Shown here in pieces: positions 1-12,900 of a DNA stretch of 64,000 nt (positions within the stretch are counted from its first letter, which is position 1; the number at the start of each line of letters is the position of its first letter). Position numbers and translations under genes: made by a program. The stretch spans positions 1,628,288 to 1,692,287 of the forward strand of contig JAJEKV010000067.1 of the NCBI GenBank assembly GCA_021234155.1. The letters run 5' to 3'. Under the pieces are notes generated by a model. The model had not been told where the DNA came from, did no database searches, and saw nothing but the letters and a program-made list of their open reading frames with translations. This stretch comes from Isoetes taiwanensis. Taxonomy: Eukaryota; Streptophyta; Lycopodiopsida; Isoetales; Isoetaceae.

Positions 1-1176
1 TAGAGAAGGAAGAATCTCAAACAAGATGTGTATTAAAGACACCCACACCGTATAAGTGTGATAATAAATAAGTCGATTATGATATTTGAATTGACTCAAA
101 TCTAAACAATGTTTTGTTCATTTAGGTCGAATTCCTTCTATGGCGCTCCCAAACGTTTCATACTATTGATAGTACAAAGACTTGTATATATATACAAGTA
201 TTTGTACTATGCTGGAGGCCAAATTTAATGTACATACATATAGGTTCTCAAGAATCTATTAGGATTCTCCAAGATAATCGTGGAGTATCTTGATTATATA
301 TAAAGATCCATTCCACACCTACGTAATTATACCTAGGTGGAGTGTATGAAGTTGATTTGTCATTGTGTGTCAAGCATTCATGCAAAATTTGGATGTACCC
401 TATGAATTCCCTCACTACCTTAAGATCTCTTTATTCTAAAAGACTCTATAGAGATGATTTCTTTTCACGAACATGTGCAGATGTGAAGATTTGACTTCTC
501 CACCTGGCAAAACTACAATTTAAAAACAATGTCAAAATGCAACATTCGACATGCAATAAATGCTTTGGTAGCTTTCTTCTAGATTTTCGTGCACACACAC
601 CCAGGCTTATCATTATGTAAATCAGATAGTTTGTTTTTGGTTTTTGATGCTAACACAGCACCAAATTTTAAGTAGCTTCAAGAGTCCATAAACACGCCAA
701 ATGCATAATATTACATGAACTTAGAGGCTCTAAACTCGCTGGCATTGCTTTGGCAGAGTCTTATGACCTTATCCGATTATTAACCACTAATTCACTTATC
801 CGACATTATTGACAAAATCAAAATACTATAATAAAAAAAAAATAAGTTATTGCAAGAGGTCATGTATATAGCCAAGCTTTTAAGGTGACCTCGCAGTATT
901 TATGACTCAGATTTGGGGAAGCTTTCCTTAGATGAGATGGAATTCCCCAGCCGACTAAGTTCCCATTCACCGCTCCCATTCACTCATCTAGTTAGGTGTG
1001 TCGGCAGAAACGATAAGTTCGAATCAATCAATTCCTTTCTCAACCGCCACAAATAAGACAAGCTTTTCTTGCATGTTGTAAATGATCTACACGTAAAAGA
1101 ACCCTAGAATAAAATGGGAGGTAGCTAACCATGCTGGGTAATCGCATTAATCCAATAGCTACCCACCTACTGGACA
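1..1176. other. Intergenic DNA, no gene recognised
   Basis: AT-rich sequence with stops in all frames. I see no conserved domain, RNA gene or clear mobile-element end. Confidence 0.6.
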
Positions 1177-1338
1177 CAACCTAAAGGGCATGATTCATAT
1201 ATTCATCAACCTAAAGGCTGATTCATATATTCCATTGAGCCGCCTCAACAGCTGCTACTCCACCTATGAACGCCAACCTAAAGGGGCATGATCATATATT
1301 CATCAACCTAAAGGCATGATTCATATATTCCATCGAGC
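1177..1338. repeat. Short tandem repeat, ~30-bp unit in four copies
   Basis: A unit beginning CAACCTAAAGG and ending TCATATATTC occurs at about 1178-1207, 1207-1235, 1273-1303 and 1304-1333. The second unit of each pair is followed by GAGC, so a two-unit block was itself duplicated (1177-1240 and 1273-1338). Noncoding. Confidence 0.75.
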
Positions 1339-1710
1339 ATCCGCTGGAGGCAAAAGCTAAAAAATCGCATGTTATTGGGTTCAAACATGCCACGCATTTA
1401 GAGGCCGCATACTTAAATGGAATTCTAGATCGTGAAGCTATGGTGCCATCCGCATGTCCATCCATTTTCGCTCACGCTTCTAAAATATTTGATCTTGGGA
1501 TAACATTAATTCTCTTCTTTTCGCTTTGTTCTCTCGATCAAAGAAAGGGCTTTATTTATATTCATCTTTCGCCACTGGGGATTGGTATTGCTGGATTCTA
1601 CACTTTTGGCCGGAATATTATGTGGCAATATCTTTACATATGAATTTTCAAAGATAACAAAACCATATGCACTTTCATTTGCGGTAATTACTGCTATAAG
1701 TATAGAGCGC
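1339..1710. other. Intergenic DNA, no gene recognised
   Basis: One 67-codon open frame lies here (1440-1643, plus strand), but it has no recognisable motif and is of a length expected by chance. Nothing else is seen. Confidence 0.5.
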
Positions 1711-2340
1711 TAAGGTATACTATAGCTTCCGTGATTGTGAAACGTCACAAATATATTCTACTTTTTGTTTTAAGCAAAACAAAGAGCAGCCCGCCCTTAT
1801 TTTGTTTCTAAAAGGGCTATCACTTAAGCTCGAAAGTCCTTTTCCAAGGATTTTTATTCTTTAGCACTCAACAAAGTTCACATCAACAAAACCCCAGTTT
1901 GAATTGCTAAGCATGTGGTCATTTAATAAGTATATGCAATTGGAGTAACGGGTGATATGGTGAATGTTATTGAGAACCCATATAGATGGTCATGCAAGGA
2001 TGTGTATTGCTCTCTACCCAGAGCTACAATACAACTATAAGATATACTATATAGCTTCCGATTGTGAAACAAATAAATATATTCTACATTTTTGTTTTAA
2101 GAAACAAAAGAGCAGTCTGACCTCTTTATTTTTGTTTCTAAAAGGGCTAATAGTCTTAAGTTCGGAAAAGTCCTTCTGGCACTAACAAAGTTCATCATCA
2201 ACAAAAACCTAGTTTTAAATTGCTACATGTGGTCATTTGAATATGCATATGCAATTGGCATTCATGATATGGTGAATGTTATTGAGCACCCATATAGATG
2301 GTCATGCAAGGATGTGTATTGTTCTCACCAGAGCTACAAC
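1711..2340. repeat. Tandem duplication, ~0.3-kb unit in two copies
   Basis: Copy 1 (about 1711-2034) and copy 2 (about 2038-2339) both run from TATACTATA..GCTTCCG through a block with TTTCTAAAAGGGCTA to the shared end ATAGATGGTCATGCAAGGAT plus a few more bases. They differ by many small indels. No lasting reading frame is shared, so it is probably a noncoding duplication. Confidence 0.8.
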
Positions 2341-4918
2341 AAATGCACCATCAGCTTATGACTAAAGCACTAAAGCACCCATTATTATGGCCTTTGTGTT
2401 GATGTCCTATGCCCTCAATGTGCATGCATGTGTTGCCGCCGTAAAGATGTGCCGAAATGGTCTCCTAGGGCATCCAAGCTGCCAAGGCATCTCTCAGATT
2501 GTAATTGAAAAGTGGAGCATACCTAGTTTGTAAACCTAATGGTCCGGACAACACAAACGCCAGATCAAAGTATTGCATCTTGTGCACATGGAATAAATTA
2601 CTACTCCTATATTTTATGTAGCCAAAAATAGGTTTAGCTAAACTACTCTCTCAAATTGGATGGCTCTTTCAATACTTCATTAAACTAAATGGTTTTCTCT
2701 ACCGCACTTTCTTGCTTTTCTTTGGCTAAACTTTCACAAAATAGAAAGCAAAAATTAGCCAACATACTATAAAATTTGAAAAAGTCCAAGCATTTTGGGA
2801 AAGACATTGAATTTATGCAAATACATAAATCAAGACACAAATATATACATGAACATAAGTCAAAACCAAACAAAGTGGGACTACATTGTTCCTTTTCCTT
2901 TAATGCTTCAACTTGTAATTTGAACAAGAAAGAAAGTAAGTGCTGTTATAACCATTGAAATTCTTACATACATCCAGTTAAGTTATCCATTTTTTCCAAA
3001 GCTCACTCATTCCAGTTTAATGTGTTATGTCCCGATGGATATGTCCGGGGTAAAGGTTTGCTATTCCAATCTAAAACCAATTTGGGCGCAAAAAAATTAA
3101 ATGCAAACTTTTGGGCATTTTTTTTTCCACTATCAGCCGGCAAACCGCCACAAAATAGCCATTCGCTAACCTTAGTCAGTTATTTTATTCCATGCTTGTG
3201 CATGAAAAACTTGCCCTACTAAGATGTACAATATGGGTCGACAGGAAGATGCTCCTGTGGCATCCAAGGTCGAGGGATCCTGCACGTATAAATCGAACGC
3301 CAATTTCAAAATCCTGCGGTTTCATTTTAAATGGTATACGACTCTCTTTATCACCCAATGCACAAAAAGTAGGAGTTTCTCCAAGCATGGTAAATTCTCC
3401 TGGAACCATTTGAGCAAAAAAGTGCTTTCCAATCACCCTGTATACACCCTAACAACTTCAAAAACGCCACTGCAAACCCTGCATACATCAAGGAAAAGAA
3501 GCTTACACCCCAAAGATCATGAACACCATGAGTAAAAAGACTGCATCGCAGATTTCACTACCGCCACTTGCCTACTTCCAAAAATTAAAAGATTCTCCAA
3601 AATGTTACCTCAACAATTCTTTGTCTTGCTTGTTCATGTATTTGTCGCACTAAATAACGTTAATGCTCTCTGGTCTAGAGCTTCCTCGCTACCCCAACCC
3701 ACCACCCAACATTAGGAGGAACCAGAATGCTAACTTTGAATGTCCTAAATCCGTATAATTATAAAACTTCATAAATTCCATGGCTACGACTGCAATCAAA
3801 TTATGGACAAGTAAATCGTAAATCACAACCATCCCATTAATTTGAAAACTAACAGAAACCATAAATGTCTAGAAATGGTCACCAAAAGCAAGTACCCAAC
3901 CACGTTCTGGCATTTGTTGGCTCCTTTAAGTATGAGAATAATAGACGCCTATGCCGATATGATAGTGACCGATAATACATTTTGTTAAGAACCGCAATAG
4001 ATTGCCAGTTTGCAATAAATAATTTTGCCGCATCCACAATGGGCTACATCTTGACTGGTGTCCACATTTAATCACTTTTGAAATGGATGGAATGCCCTTG
4101 CTAAAGTCCCCAGCGGTAAAACCGCCACCTGGCAGAGGTTGAATCACAGCAGCCTTATTATGCTATGGGTTCAACAAAAATGACCAAACATGAGCATGGG
4201 TATTGCTTCTATAAAGATGCCGCGTAGACTCAAATTTTAGCCTAAATAGGATCAAATTAGGAAAAATCACTACGCCTTTTCTCGCAATCTAATTACTAAT
4301 GTAGTTTTTACAACAGCCCGTAGAACCTCACTGACCGTAATGATGAAACGCCACAAACACATCATTTGCCGTGACCCCAAGAGATAGGACTTCAAAATCA
4401 AGAATCATGCATGCAATTTTAATGTGGAGATGCGCCAGCACACAAAGAAATCTAACCCGTGACTCCATGCCGCTGAAGAACTCCTCAATGGCACCCCATG
4501 GCGCTTCAAGTAAAGAATAAAAGAATGTTGTTGCAACCTTTGTCCGGTGGATAATCAAGCAGCTGCAGGGAAATCATCGAAAAGGTGTTTTTTCTGTCCG
4601 AGATTGCACATGGCAAAAGTGAGGCACCAAATTCACAATCTAATGGGATGCAACCTAATTTGCCTTTACCACACGGCATTTATTTCGCGGCCGCACTATC
4701 AATCAATAACGCATCTCCTTCAACTTTTAATTCATCGGTATCAGATATTAGTATGCGAATTAAGTACTGGACTAATAATTATGACCGACCAAAGTTACGC
4801 AAAGACTGCATGTAGATCTAGAAGCCCCCAAGGTTTGTCATGCTAACTTATCTCAGATTTTTCATATTATTAGACTACTCAGCTTGTAAATACATAAAAA
4901 CATGTGCTTGTATATCTA
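2341..4918. other. Intergenic DNA, no gene recognised
   Basis: Only short open frames up to 103 codons (3224-3535, plus), overlapping on both strands and without domain motifs. No RNA gene or element end was seen. Confidence 0.5.
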
Positions 4919-5376
4919 TTTTCCAAACAAACCTTGGTCAATTAGGATCCGTGGAGGAACTTGTCTCATTTGAGAATTTGCAAGAAGAAGACTAAATGCT
5001 CGCTTGATTTTAACATTTTTCTTCCGAGATGGAAAAGAAGCACGCCAAATGCAAAATACTGCACACACCCCAAAGAATATGCAAGGCTTCCTAAGCTGCC
5101 AACACTTTGCAAGGAGGCCACAAATATCAAAAACGTAGTAGATATGTCTCCATTACAATTACCGCAACCTGGCTTCCACAAATATATAGTTCTTACATGC
5201 ATAGAAAAGCCCAAAATTTATATTTGACTTCAAGTTTAAAGATTTTGCTTAGAAGAATAGAAGTGAGTTAAGGGGTTTCCAAACAAACCTTGTCAATTAG
5301 ATCCGTGAGAAACCCGGCTCATTTGAGAATTTGCAAGAAGAAGACTAAATGCTCACTTTGATTTTAACATTTTTCT
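4919..5376. repeat. Direct repeat pair, ~100 bp
   Basis: 4919-5022 and 5276-5376 share a sequence starting TTCCAAACAAACCTTG and ending TTTTAACATTTTTCT, with a few small indels. The 253 bp between them shows no recognisable gene. Confidence 0.75.
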
Positions 5377-7060
5377 GCATGCAAAACAGTTTATGAGGCC
5401 ACCATAGTAGAGATATATGTTCCAAATGGTACATATTGACCAGACTTAAGGCAAAGAAGTTGCATCAATATCAGTTTTCCATAAGGTGTCCCAGAATAAT
5501 GTGTTTCATGAGGTGTTTAAAATGGCAATCATCTGGCCGTGATAGGGCAATACATGCATTAGAATGATAAAAATGACGCACTCAAGAATTGCAAACGAAC
5601 CCATCATAGCCTAACATTACCCCAAGCAGTTTCTTTGAATATAGAACTCACAACATAACACATGCAGCGTACTCCTTTTAAACTCACACCATAACATGTC
5701 CATCCGAGTCACTTTTATATAGCTTAGCATGTCCACCACTTCCCAATCGGATTATTTTGCCAAATGATCACTAAGATATTCTTTGGCGGCCATTCACCGC
5801 TTTTGAGCCCTGCGATGATATTACCTTAGTACAACAACGTAAAAAAAATGATAGGGAAGAATCAGATAAACATGCAAATTTGTGCATATCTTACATCCTA
5901 ATTTCTCTTCTCTATATTCAAAATAAAGACATGAATTGCATTGTACTGCGATCCTTTGTATTCGCTCTAGTAGACTCTATGTCAAACGACAAAATCCATC
6001 CGCTTATGCTTCCAGCCTAGAAAATCAAATAGAAACATTAATCGAGAAATGCGTAATACGAGGCAATCAAATTCGACATCGCCACCGAGAACTCCCGCTA
6101 CTTCGAGATGTAATGTTTGGGTCTCAGACTCATAAAGAAAAACTAAAAGAAAAATCCCTTCCATAACTCTCGCCATAGCCGCTACCATCAAAGCCTAATG
6201 CAAGCAAAATAAACGTAATAGAATTAAAGGAAGACTTTACACGTTCTCTACCGTTATATAGAGTTGCATTCTCCAATTCCGGCCATATTTGGGCTCCGTA
6301 ATTAAAATTATCATAAAGAACCGACCGCCGAGCAAGAGTCTTGATCAACATTTCCTTTCCAACCGCTAGTAAACTTAAATGCGCAATAAGAAATCAACAG
6401 AAAGCTACTTGACAAAGATTAGTAATATAACATAGGAGCAATGCAGGACACCTGACTGCATCACTGCAACAACAAATTGTTCGCCAAGAACCAAAGGTAA
6501 TCTTAGAAAGCAATGCTAAACCAACTCAACATTATGCTCATCCCGCAACGGGCGATTCCCTCTAACTCCGAAATGGAGGCAGTTGCACGGTCCTTTGATT
6601 GGAGAAAATCCTAAGGACCTGATGATCAGATACCCGATTCTCTTTCAAGGGTTTTAGAGCTTGTTTATCTCGGCCTAACCCAAGAATAACCGGCTATTTC
6701 TGGGCGCGAAGCAAAACTGCGGTCTTCTTCACCGCCGTGACGCTTCAGCTCTTCTATAGCTGCACCCCTAATAGATCGAAAAGTGAGCAAGGTTCTAACA
6801 AAAATCGCTTCTTCTAGGATTTTTGCGCATCACCTGGATGAATCACTGCGGAAGAAGACGGGCAAGATAGGGCTCTACCCAACTATTTTAAGGCCAATAT
6901 TTGCAGACCGGCCACATCGCTAAAAATGAGGAGCCATCAAAGAACGGTTTAAACTCCAATGGCTACTCCACATTGCCGCCATAACACATACCTAAGAAAT
7001 CCAGTTTCGAAGCTCGCCCGGGCGTAGAACGAGGGATTTCAATCAATCGCAAGAAATCTA
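5377..7060. other. Intergenic DNA, no gene recognised
   Basis: Short overlapping frames at 5936-6351 on both strands lack any conserved motif. Around 6640-7040 the base composition is somewhat more GC-rich than on either side, but no exon could be supported. Confidence 0.45.
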
Positions 7061-7067
7061 CGAAAAC

Positions 7068-7127
7068 AAAAGCCCCAAATAAAGGGCTCCAAATCTAATG
7101 AAACAAAGCCCCAAATAAAGGGGCTTT
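7068..7127. repeat. Duplicated hairpin with AATAAA in the loop
   Basis: A perfect inverted repeat, AAAGCCCC at 7105-7112 and GGGGCTTT at 7120-7127, encloses the 7-nt loop AAATAAA. A shorter version (AGCCC at 71-75, GGGCT at 84-88 of the 7000 block, same loop) lies 36 bp upstream. The loop contains the poly(A) signal hexamer. It may mark a transcript end, but no gene upstream supports that. Confidence 0.5.
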
Positions 7128-7130
7128 TTG

Positions 7131-8350
7131 GGTATGAACGGGCCAGCCAGCCAGACCGATGGACGGGCCAGTGATCAAAGATCTACATTCAATATAATTG
7201 TATATGTATAGGTGATAGGTGGTTAAAACCCTAGACCTTGGAGTGATACGCAGGTGATGTTGAAAAGAATTATTTGAAACTTCAGCCGACTTTACTTACG
7301 GGGATAATTCCCATCTCACAATTTAATTATCAAGAAGTCTGGCAAACATTACGTGTCACCTAAACAAATGGGGTATAACACCTTTCAAGCGTTATGTTAC
7401 TTTTATCTCAATTTGATAATCACTACTGGCTCGCTCTTAAAATTGGATCCATCCTTTGGGTATTTAATAAGAATTTGGTAAATTCTTTGCAATCTTTTGG
7501 GAAATTTTTCTTTTGATGGCTAATGAATTTCTTGACTTGCCTTTGTGCACTTAGCATTTGTGCATATGCATCACTTTCACTTTGGTATCCCTTGGCTTAA
7601 CATATTGTATGGCTTTAAGTGGCAAAGCTTTGGTTTATTTTAGAAGATTGTTCATGCTTTACCAAGGTATCAAGGTATGAAAATTGCCACAAAATTGGAG
7701 TGAGGGTAGGTGCATTCTAGATGTACCGATTAGTATGTCTTACAAAATACATTATCAAATCATATAAAAATCATAGGAAAAATTGTACAAAAATACAAAA
7801 AGAAACTCTACGGCTTAAATATTCACTCTTCGGACTTCCACTAAACCTTATTTTAAATGTACTAGATCTTTCATGTTTCTTAATGCTTGGAACCTCTTGA
7901 AAAGAATGTTGAAATGTTGTCAAATCTAGCGACCTTGCTATTAAGATTTATTGTCTTTAAGAAAGTTATCCTTTTTCCTTTTATGGCTTTCTTCTTTTTC
8001 TCTTCTTTCTTCTTTTTGTCTCTCCCCTTAATTCTGCAACTTTACTTCGTATGATTTTATCTTAGAAGTTGCACATTAGTCCTATACTTGTCACTTTGAT
8101 TGAGTTTCATAGAGGTTATATTGTCACGTGGTTGGTCCCAGATGCTTCTTCACCTCTATATTGTCTTAGACCGCTCTAATCAACATGTAAATAAAAAGCA
8201 TACATGGCCCACCCATTTGGTCTAGTTGTGGCAACATGAAAGATCCAAAATTTGCACACCACTGCAATATTCCTCGATACAAGATTCTAGAACGTGCATA
8301 CCAAATCCTGCACTGGTCCATATTAGATTCAAAGGACCTATGGTATTTGC
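7131..8350. other. Intergenic DNA, no gene recognised
   Basis: AT-rich, including pyrimidine runs near 7970-8035. No frame or RNA gene could be supported. Confidence 0.5.
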
Positions 8351-8451
8351 GTGGTTTCATCTAGTCTACTTATTTGGCTTTTTTGGAATCATTCTGATGC
8401 TTTGTGGTTTCATATAGTCTACTTATTTGGCTTTTCTGGAATCACCCTGAT
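8351..8451. repeat. 48-bp tandem repeat, two copies
   Basis: 8351-8398 and 8404-8451 both start GTGGTTTCAT and end CTGAT. They differ at four positions and are separated by 5 bp. Confidence 0.8.
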
Positions 8452-8884
8452 CCCTTCAAAAACCAATTAAACAAAAAGGATAGACCACCATTGTTTGATG
8501 ATGATGATGTGTAGTGTTCTTCTTATTGCAATTAGAAATCTTTATTGACATGAGGAAAATAATGGAATAGGAAAAACAAAACTTGTGAAACCATTCATCG
8601 AAAAGAATGAATGTATGATCACTTTCAATAGATGTTGGTGTGTGCAAAATGACTTAGAAAGGCAATATTGTTATTTTCTTGTGATAACTATTTACAAATT
8701 TTACTAAATAAATAGAATTTATTTCTGATCTGTGGCTACTTGGAGTAGCGAGATTAGCTTGGAAGGCCAATAAGCCAAAAGCTAGAGCTTTGTATTTGCC
8801 ATCATGGCCGGTATTCCTAATCTACAATCAGACGTGAAAGCTCCTCGCTTTGTAGTACGCGTACCTGCTATACTATATAACAAG
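8452..8884. other. Intergenic DNA, no gene recognised
   Basis: A short GATGATGATG run at 8498-8507 is the only simple structure seen. Confidence 0.5.
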
Positions 8885-9050
8885 ATTCAGAAAATACTAT
8901 AAGACTTCGCCAAATACTATACGGTGCCTACTGCACTTGAAAATACACTCATGAGGGGCTCATTTCTACGCCACCCCCGCAGGCGTGAATATGTGCACCC
9001 AAACCAAAGGGGGTTTGGCTGAAATTTTAATTTAAAATGTGTTGGGCCCA
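8885..9050 (+). repeat. Dispersed noncoding repeat, copy 1
   Basis: The core 8995-9045 (GCACCCAAACCAAAGG then TTTTAATTTAAA and TGTGTTG) recurs at 18488-18540 in the same orientation and at 18190-18248 inverted. Upstream, AAAATACTATAAG (8891 region) also recurs before the 18.49-kb copy. This suggests one dispersed element of at least 150 bp. No protein is encoded. Confidence 0.65.
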
Positions 9051-9792
9051 ACGGGTCAGGTTAATTAATGTCAACGCCACGGTTGCCGTTACCAACGGGT
9101 TATATGTGCTGTTGCCATGCGTTGGGGATTAATTTTTATATGTTGGATGCTAATGTGGTTTGTGTTGCAAAATTTTATCCTCTAAATTTGTATTCTGCAG
9201 CAGGTTATTGCCAAAAATTTAGAATCAAACCGCAAAAAAGAACAATTTGAGTGCCATCAATTGTGAGCTTTTGAATTTCATCACAATAAAACAAATAGAA
9301 ATATAAGTAAAAGGCCATATAGATAGAGCCGGATTGATCCCATTATTCTAAAAGTTATAAAGTTTGCAACACTCCATACACAAACATTTTCAATCAAATT
9401 TAACAAAGCAAAGACAAATGTTTTACTCCAGGTGCATGGAAATTTTCTCACATGTGATCTAGAAGCCTGAAATTGCCAATAATCACCAGTAAATCTAAAA
9501 AATGTAATGTAATTTTTGCAAGCTTCATCTCGAATGAGCCATAAACACATCCACAATAAGCATCCCAGATTAATCAGCCGGGTAGACGGGAGTTTCCTAC
9601 CAAACCCGGACGAGAAATTGCTGTTTTAGCATAGATAACTTAACCAAACATATCTATATCATACAACATCAAAAGATCCTTTATATTTCCGCAAAGCAAT
9701 AAAAATCTCATCCAAACGTATTCTGACCGCAAGTTATGATAAGAAATGTGTTGCCGCTGAAATCAAGACTACATGCGTCCTTCCTTCAAGTT
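9051..9792. other. Intergenic DNA, no gene recognised
   Basis: Open frames of 60 codons (9068-9250, plus) and 91 codons (9281-9556, minus) have no recognisable domain. Confidence 0.5.
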
Positions 9793-9990
9793 CACAAAAA
9801 GAGGCTTCGTCGCGGTTTCATTGCTTGTCAATTATTACGCACTACACGCATAAAAGGCTTTCGCGTATTTCATTGGTTGTCGAATTCATTATAACGCACA
9901 AAAAGTGGCTTTTATATGGCTGGCTGCGAATTCATTATGCACCACACGACAAAAAAAGGCTTTTGCTGCGCAGCCATTGGTCATTGCACC
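9793..9990. repeat. Degenerate minisatellite, ~50-bp unit in four copies
   Basis: Units begin at about 9793, 9849, 9899 and 9949. Each starts with an A-run plus (G/T)GGCTT, has a TTCATTG-like middle, and the first three end with ACGCAC or CACCACACG. The copies have diverged a lot. Confidence 0.6.
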
Positions 9991-12900
9991 ATTGAAAAAA
10001 AGGCTAAAATCAAATGGCCTTAAATGTACCATGCACGATTTCAGAATCTGGTCGAATACATCACGTAAATCATAGGAAAACTTATAAAGCAAAAAGCCTA
10101 AGAAAACACAAAAAGAAACCTACATAGTGCTAAGCATATAGTATCCTAAAAGTTAAGAATCATATCAGGATATCTATTTGAGACTTGTACAGTGGACAAA
10201 AGTTATCTAGATAGATAGATAGATAGACAGATTTTTAAGGTCCATGGAGACCAAATTGGCTATGGGACCCAAATAACAAAAGTGATATGGAAACCCAAAA
10301 AATATAAAGAAAAAGAGGTACGCGAATGCTACGGGTACTTAAAGCATTTAAATTATATTATAGCCACCCAATAGAATGATTGCGTTCCCTCCCTATAAGA
10401 CTGCCCCATTTCTTTTGCAAGTGGACTGCCCCGGACTGCCATGACCTTGCAAAGCTCTTCCTTATGGTTATACAATTGAAGAGGAGAGAGGTCCTCTTAC
10501 GTAAAAAACGTAGTCCTGAGATGGTTACTACGCCCAAGCATATGTACTGGTTACCCATAAAACCAAACCAAAAGATGTTAAGGATGATCATGTCTTGCCA
10601 CTCCCACCCTAGTAGCACGTAAAAACTTTAAAATGCAAGGTCAGTACGGTATGAAATGAGTAACATGGTCTTATTTAAGCAATTTGGCTTTTATGGCCCA
10701 GTCCACGCTATCATCGTGAGATATCTCACTCCACTCTGCTGTTCTCCTTCCAATTTTTTGTACCATTAATACAATGCTTCATTGTATGTATAATCAATGT
10801 TTATTGAAGATCATTTGTTCCCATACACCGCCATTAGAGTCCGACCCGCGCACACCCGAACAATTAAGATCTCACAATAGACATGGTCATAGATTTGGTC
10901 GCCATTCCTTCCTCGATTGAATAGTCTCAGATTCCGACAGGAAGTGTAGGCGAAAAACCTTTGAACTGTAAACGAAAATTTGTAGGATTCTTCTGGCCTT
11001 GAAGGTAAATGCATGTTCATCTTCAAAAATAAAATTCAAAAATTTATATTAGGGGCCCATCATTCTCATTCAATAGTGGTCTCGAGGACCAAATAGTTTA
11101 GACGGCAGGAACATCCACCACCGCCGAGCGAAAGCTAGTCGAAAATCTTTTAGAAGGATGAGAATTATTATTTGTCCAAAATTCAAAACGGCCAATACCT
11201 TTTACACCGGGATACAATTTCGTTTTGATAAAGGCCCTATTAATTTATTCCTCTTGAATCTGGCTAAGCATAAAATACAAATTGTGCTAATGCAATCAAA
11301 TCAATCAGCAAAACATATGAAACTAATCCGACAACCTGCACTGCATCCCATCATAACATTTCAAAACCTTTACCAATCTTACGCACCGCTGAACTCAAAA
11401 ACTTAATCAATCATGGCCATATTATAAACCATCACCTTAAAGAGAGATTTCCAAAGAAAACAAATCATCCAAGATCGAAGTTAGTGGACCAAGAGTTACA
11501 TTATACCAAGCACAAACATGCGTGGCGCGGCACCCAAATTTAAAAGTGCAAAAAGCAAGATCAAGGTTGAATCACATACCAATATGAAGCTATCTCTGTT
11601 TCCGCTGAATTAAACAGTAAAAGCGAGCAATTGGGCTAATTTAAGAGATCGTGAGCTATACCATATACCCAATATTAATAGACCAGGCTGGAATGCAGAG
11701 GCCAATATAAAGCCTCTGCCGGAGCTTTCAATGAGAAGATCATCGCGAAGGTACTGAGTCGCCGCGACCTTAAATAACCGCCATTTTCCGCCTTCTAGCG
11801 CTTAAGATAGTATTTTTATGTCATGCCACATTGGCAAGATCCATGAGGACATATGACGGGAATCCCGTGACGAACAGACTTAATTACAAATCCCAATGGA
11901 CTAACCATCGCAAAAAATCATCGCGGTTCTCAACCAAAAGAGTATCAAGAATAAATGTCAGTCCAGCAGCTCTATTTGGTGTTCGGCGCGGCGCCCCATG
12001 CTTGTAGCCAATAAAGATGTTACACAAAGAAGGATTCACGTATGAAGGATTCACACACATATGCTTGGAATGCACTCTGCTACATGCCTATTGTGTTTCT
12101 TTTGCTAGGAATGAGCACATTCTACATGGTACAATAACCTACAGTGCTTACTTACTATATGAGCAGTAAGTTGTATTACGCCATGTAATTTAAACCTGCA
12201 ACGACTTCCTAGATTTGCCAGTTCATACCATCAGCCTAGAATTATCAAGCTCTTTAGCAATTCATTTGTTGAGCAATATCTTAGTAGTTAAAGTCATCTC
12301 CAAATGGCCTTCATCCAAAATGGTTTGCACTGGTCCAACTTCTCTGCTCAGCCTCGCTTATCAAAGTCTACATGTTAATAAAACATTTTATGGGAACCAG
12401 CCAAATAAATTGGTCTGAATTTAACAAGATGCCAAACGACTCTAGACATGTATGTCAAAATGCAGTTTCTACATGCAGTCGGGGATGCGTTCGTGAATCG
12501 CAATACAAAATGTGGTCTCTTGGGTTTCACAATGGTTGGCGCCAAGATGGCAAGGCCTGGCCTTTACAGTGCTTTGAGAAGGCATTATCATACAGTACCT
12601 GCCAGGAATGAATAGTGATGTTGGTTGCGCTGCTTTGAACAAAATGTAACTTTGGACCTCGTGTTGCGATGGTGTGCTTGGTGTCCTCTTGTCGCCGTTT
12701 GCTGGTGCACTAATGCAAAAGGAAGCTTGAAGTAGAGGCACCTTAGATTATGTGCGCAATTGTGTAGTAGACCTTAGATTTAGAAGACCCTTCAATTGTG
12801 TAGTTTACGCAAGGAAGGTAATTTATAAAATGAACGGCATCCTTTAGTTAAAGTTGTTGATTGGTTTTCTGCAGTACGGTCAAGAACTAAAATGAATATG

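Noticed and set aside
1010-1030. GTTCGAATC as a tRNA T-loop
   Set aside because: Flanking bases do not form the T-stem or an acceptor stem.
3224-3535. 103-codon plus-strand frame as a small gene
   Set aside because: No motif, and overlapping frames of similar length on both strands.
9793-9990. CRISPR-like array
   Set aside because: Units are contiguous and diverged, without unique spacers, in a plant-type genome.
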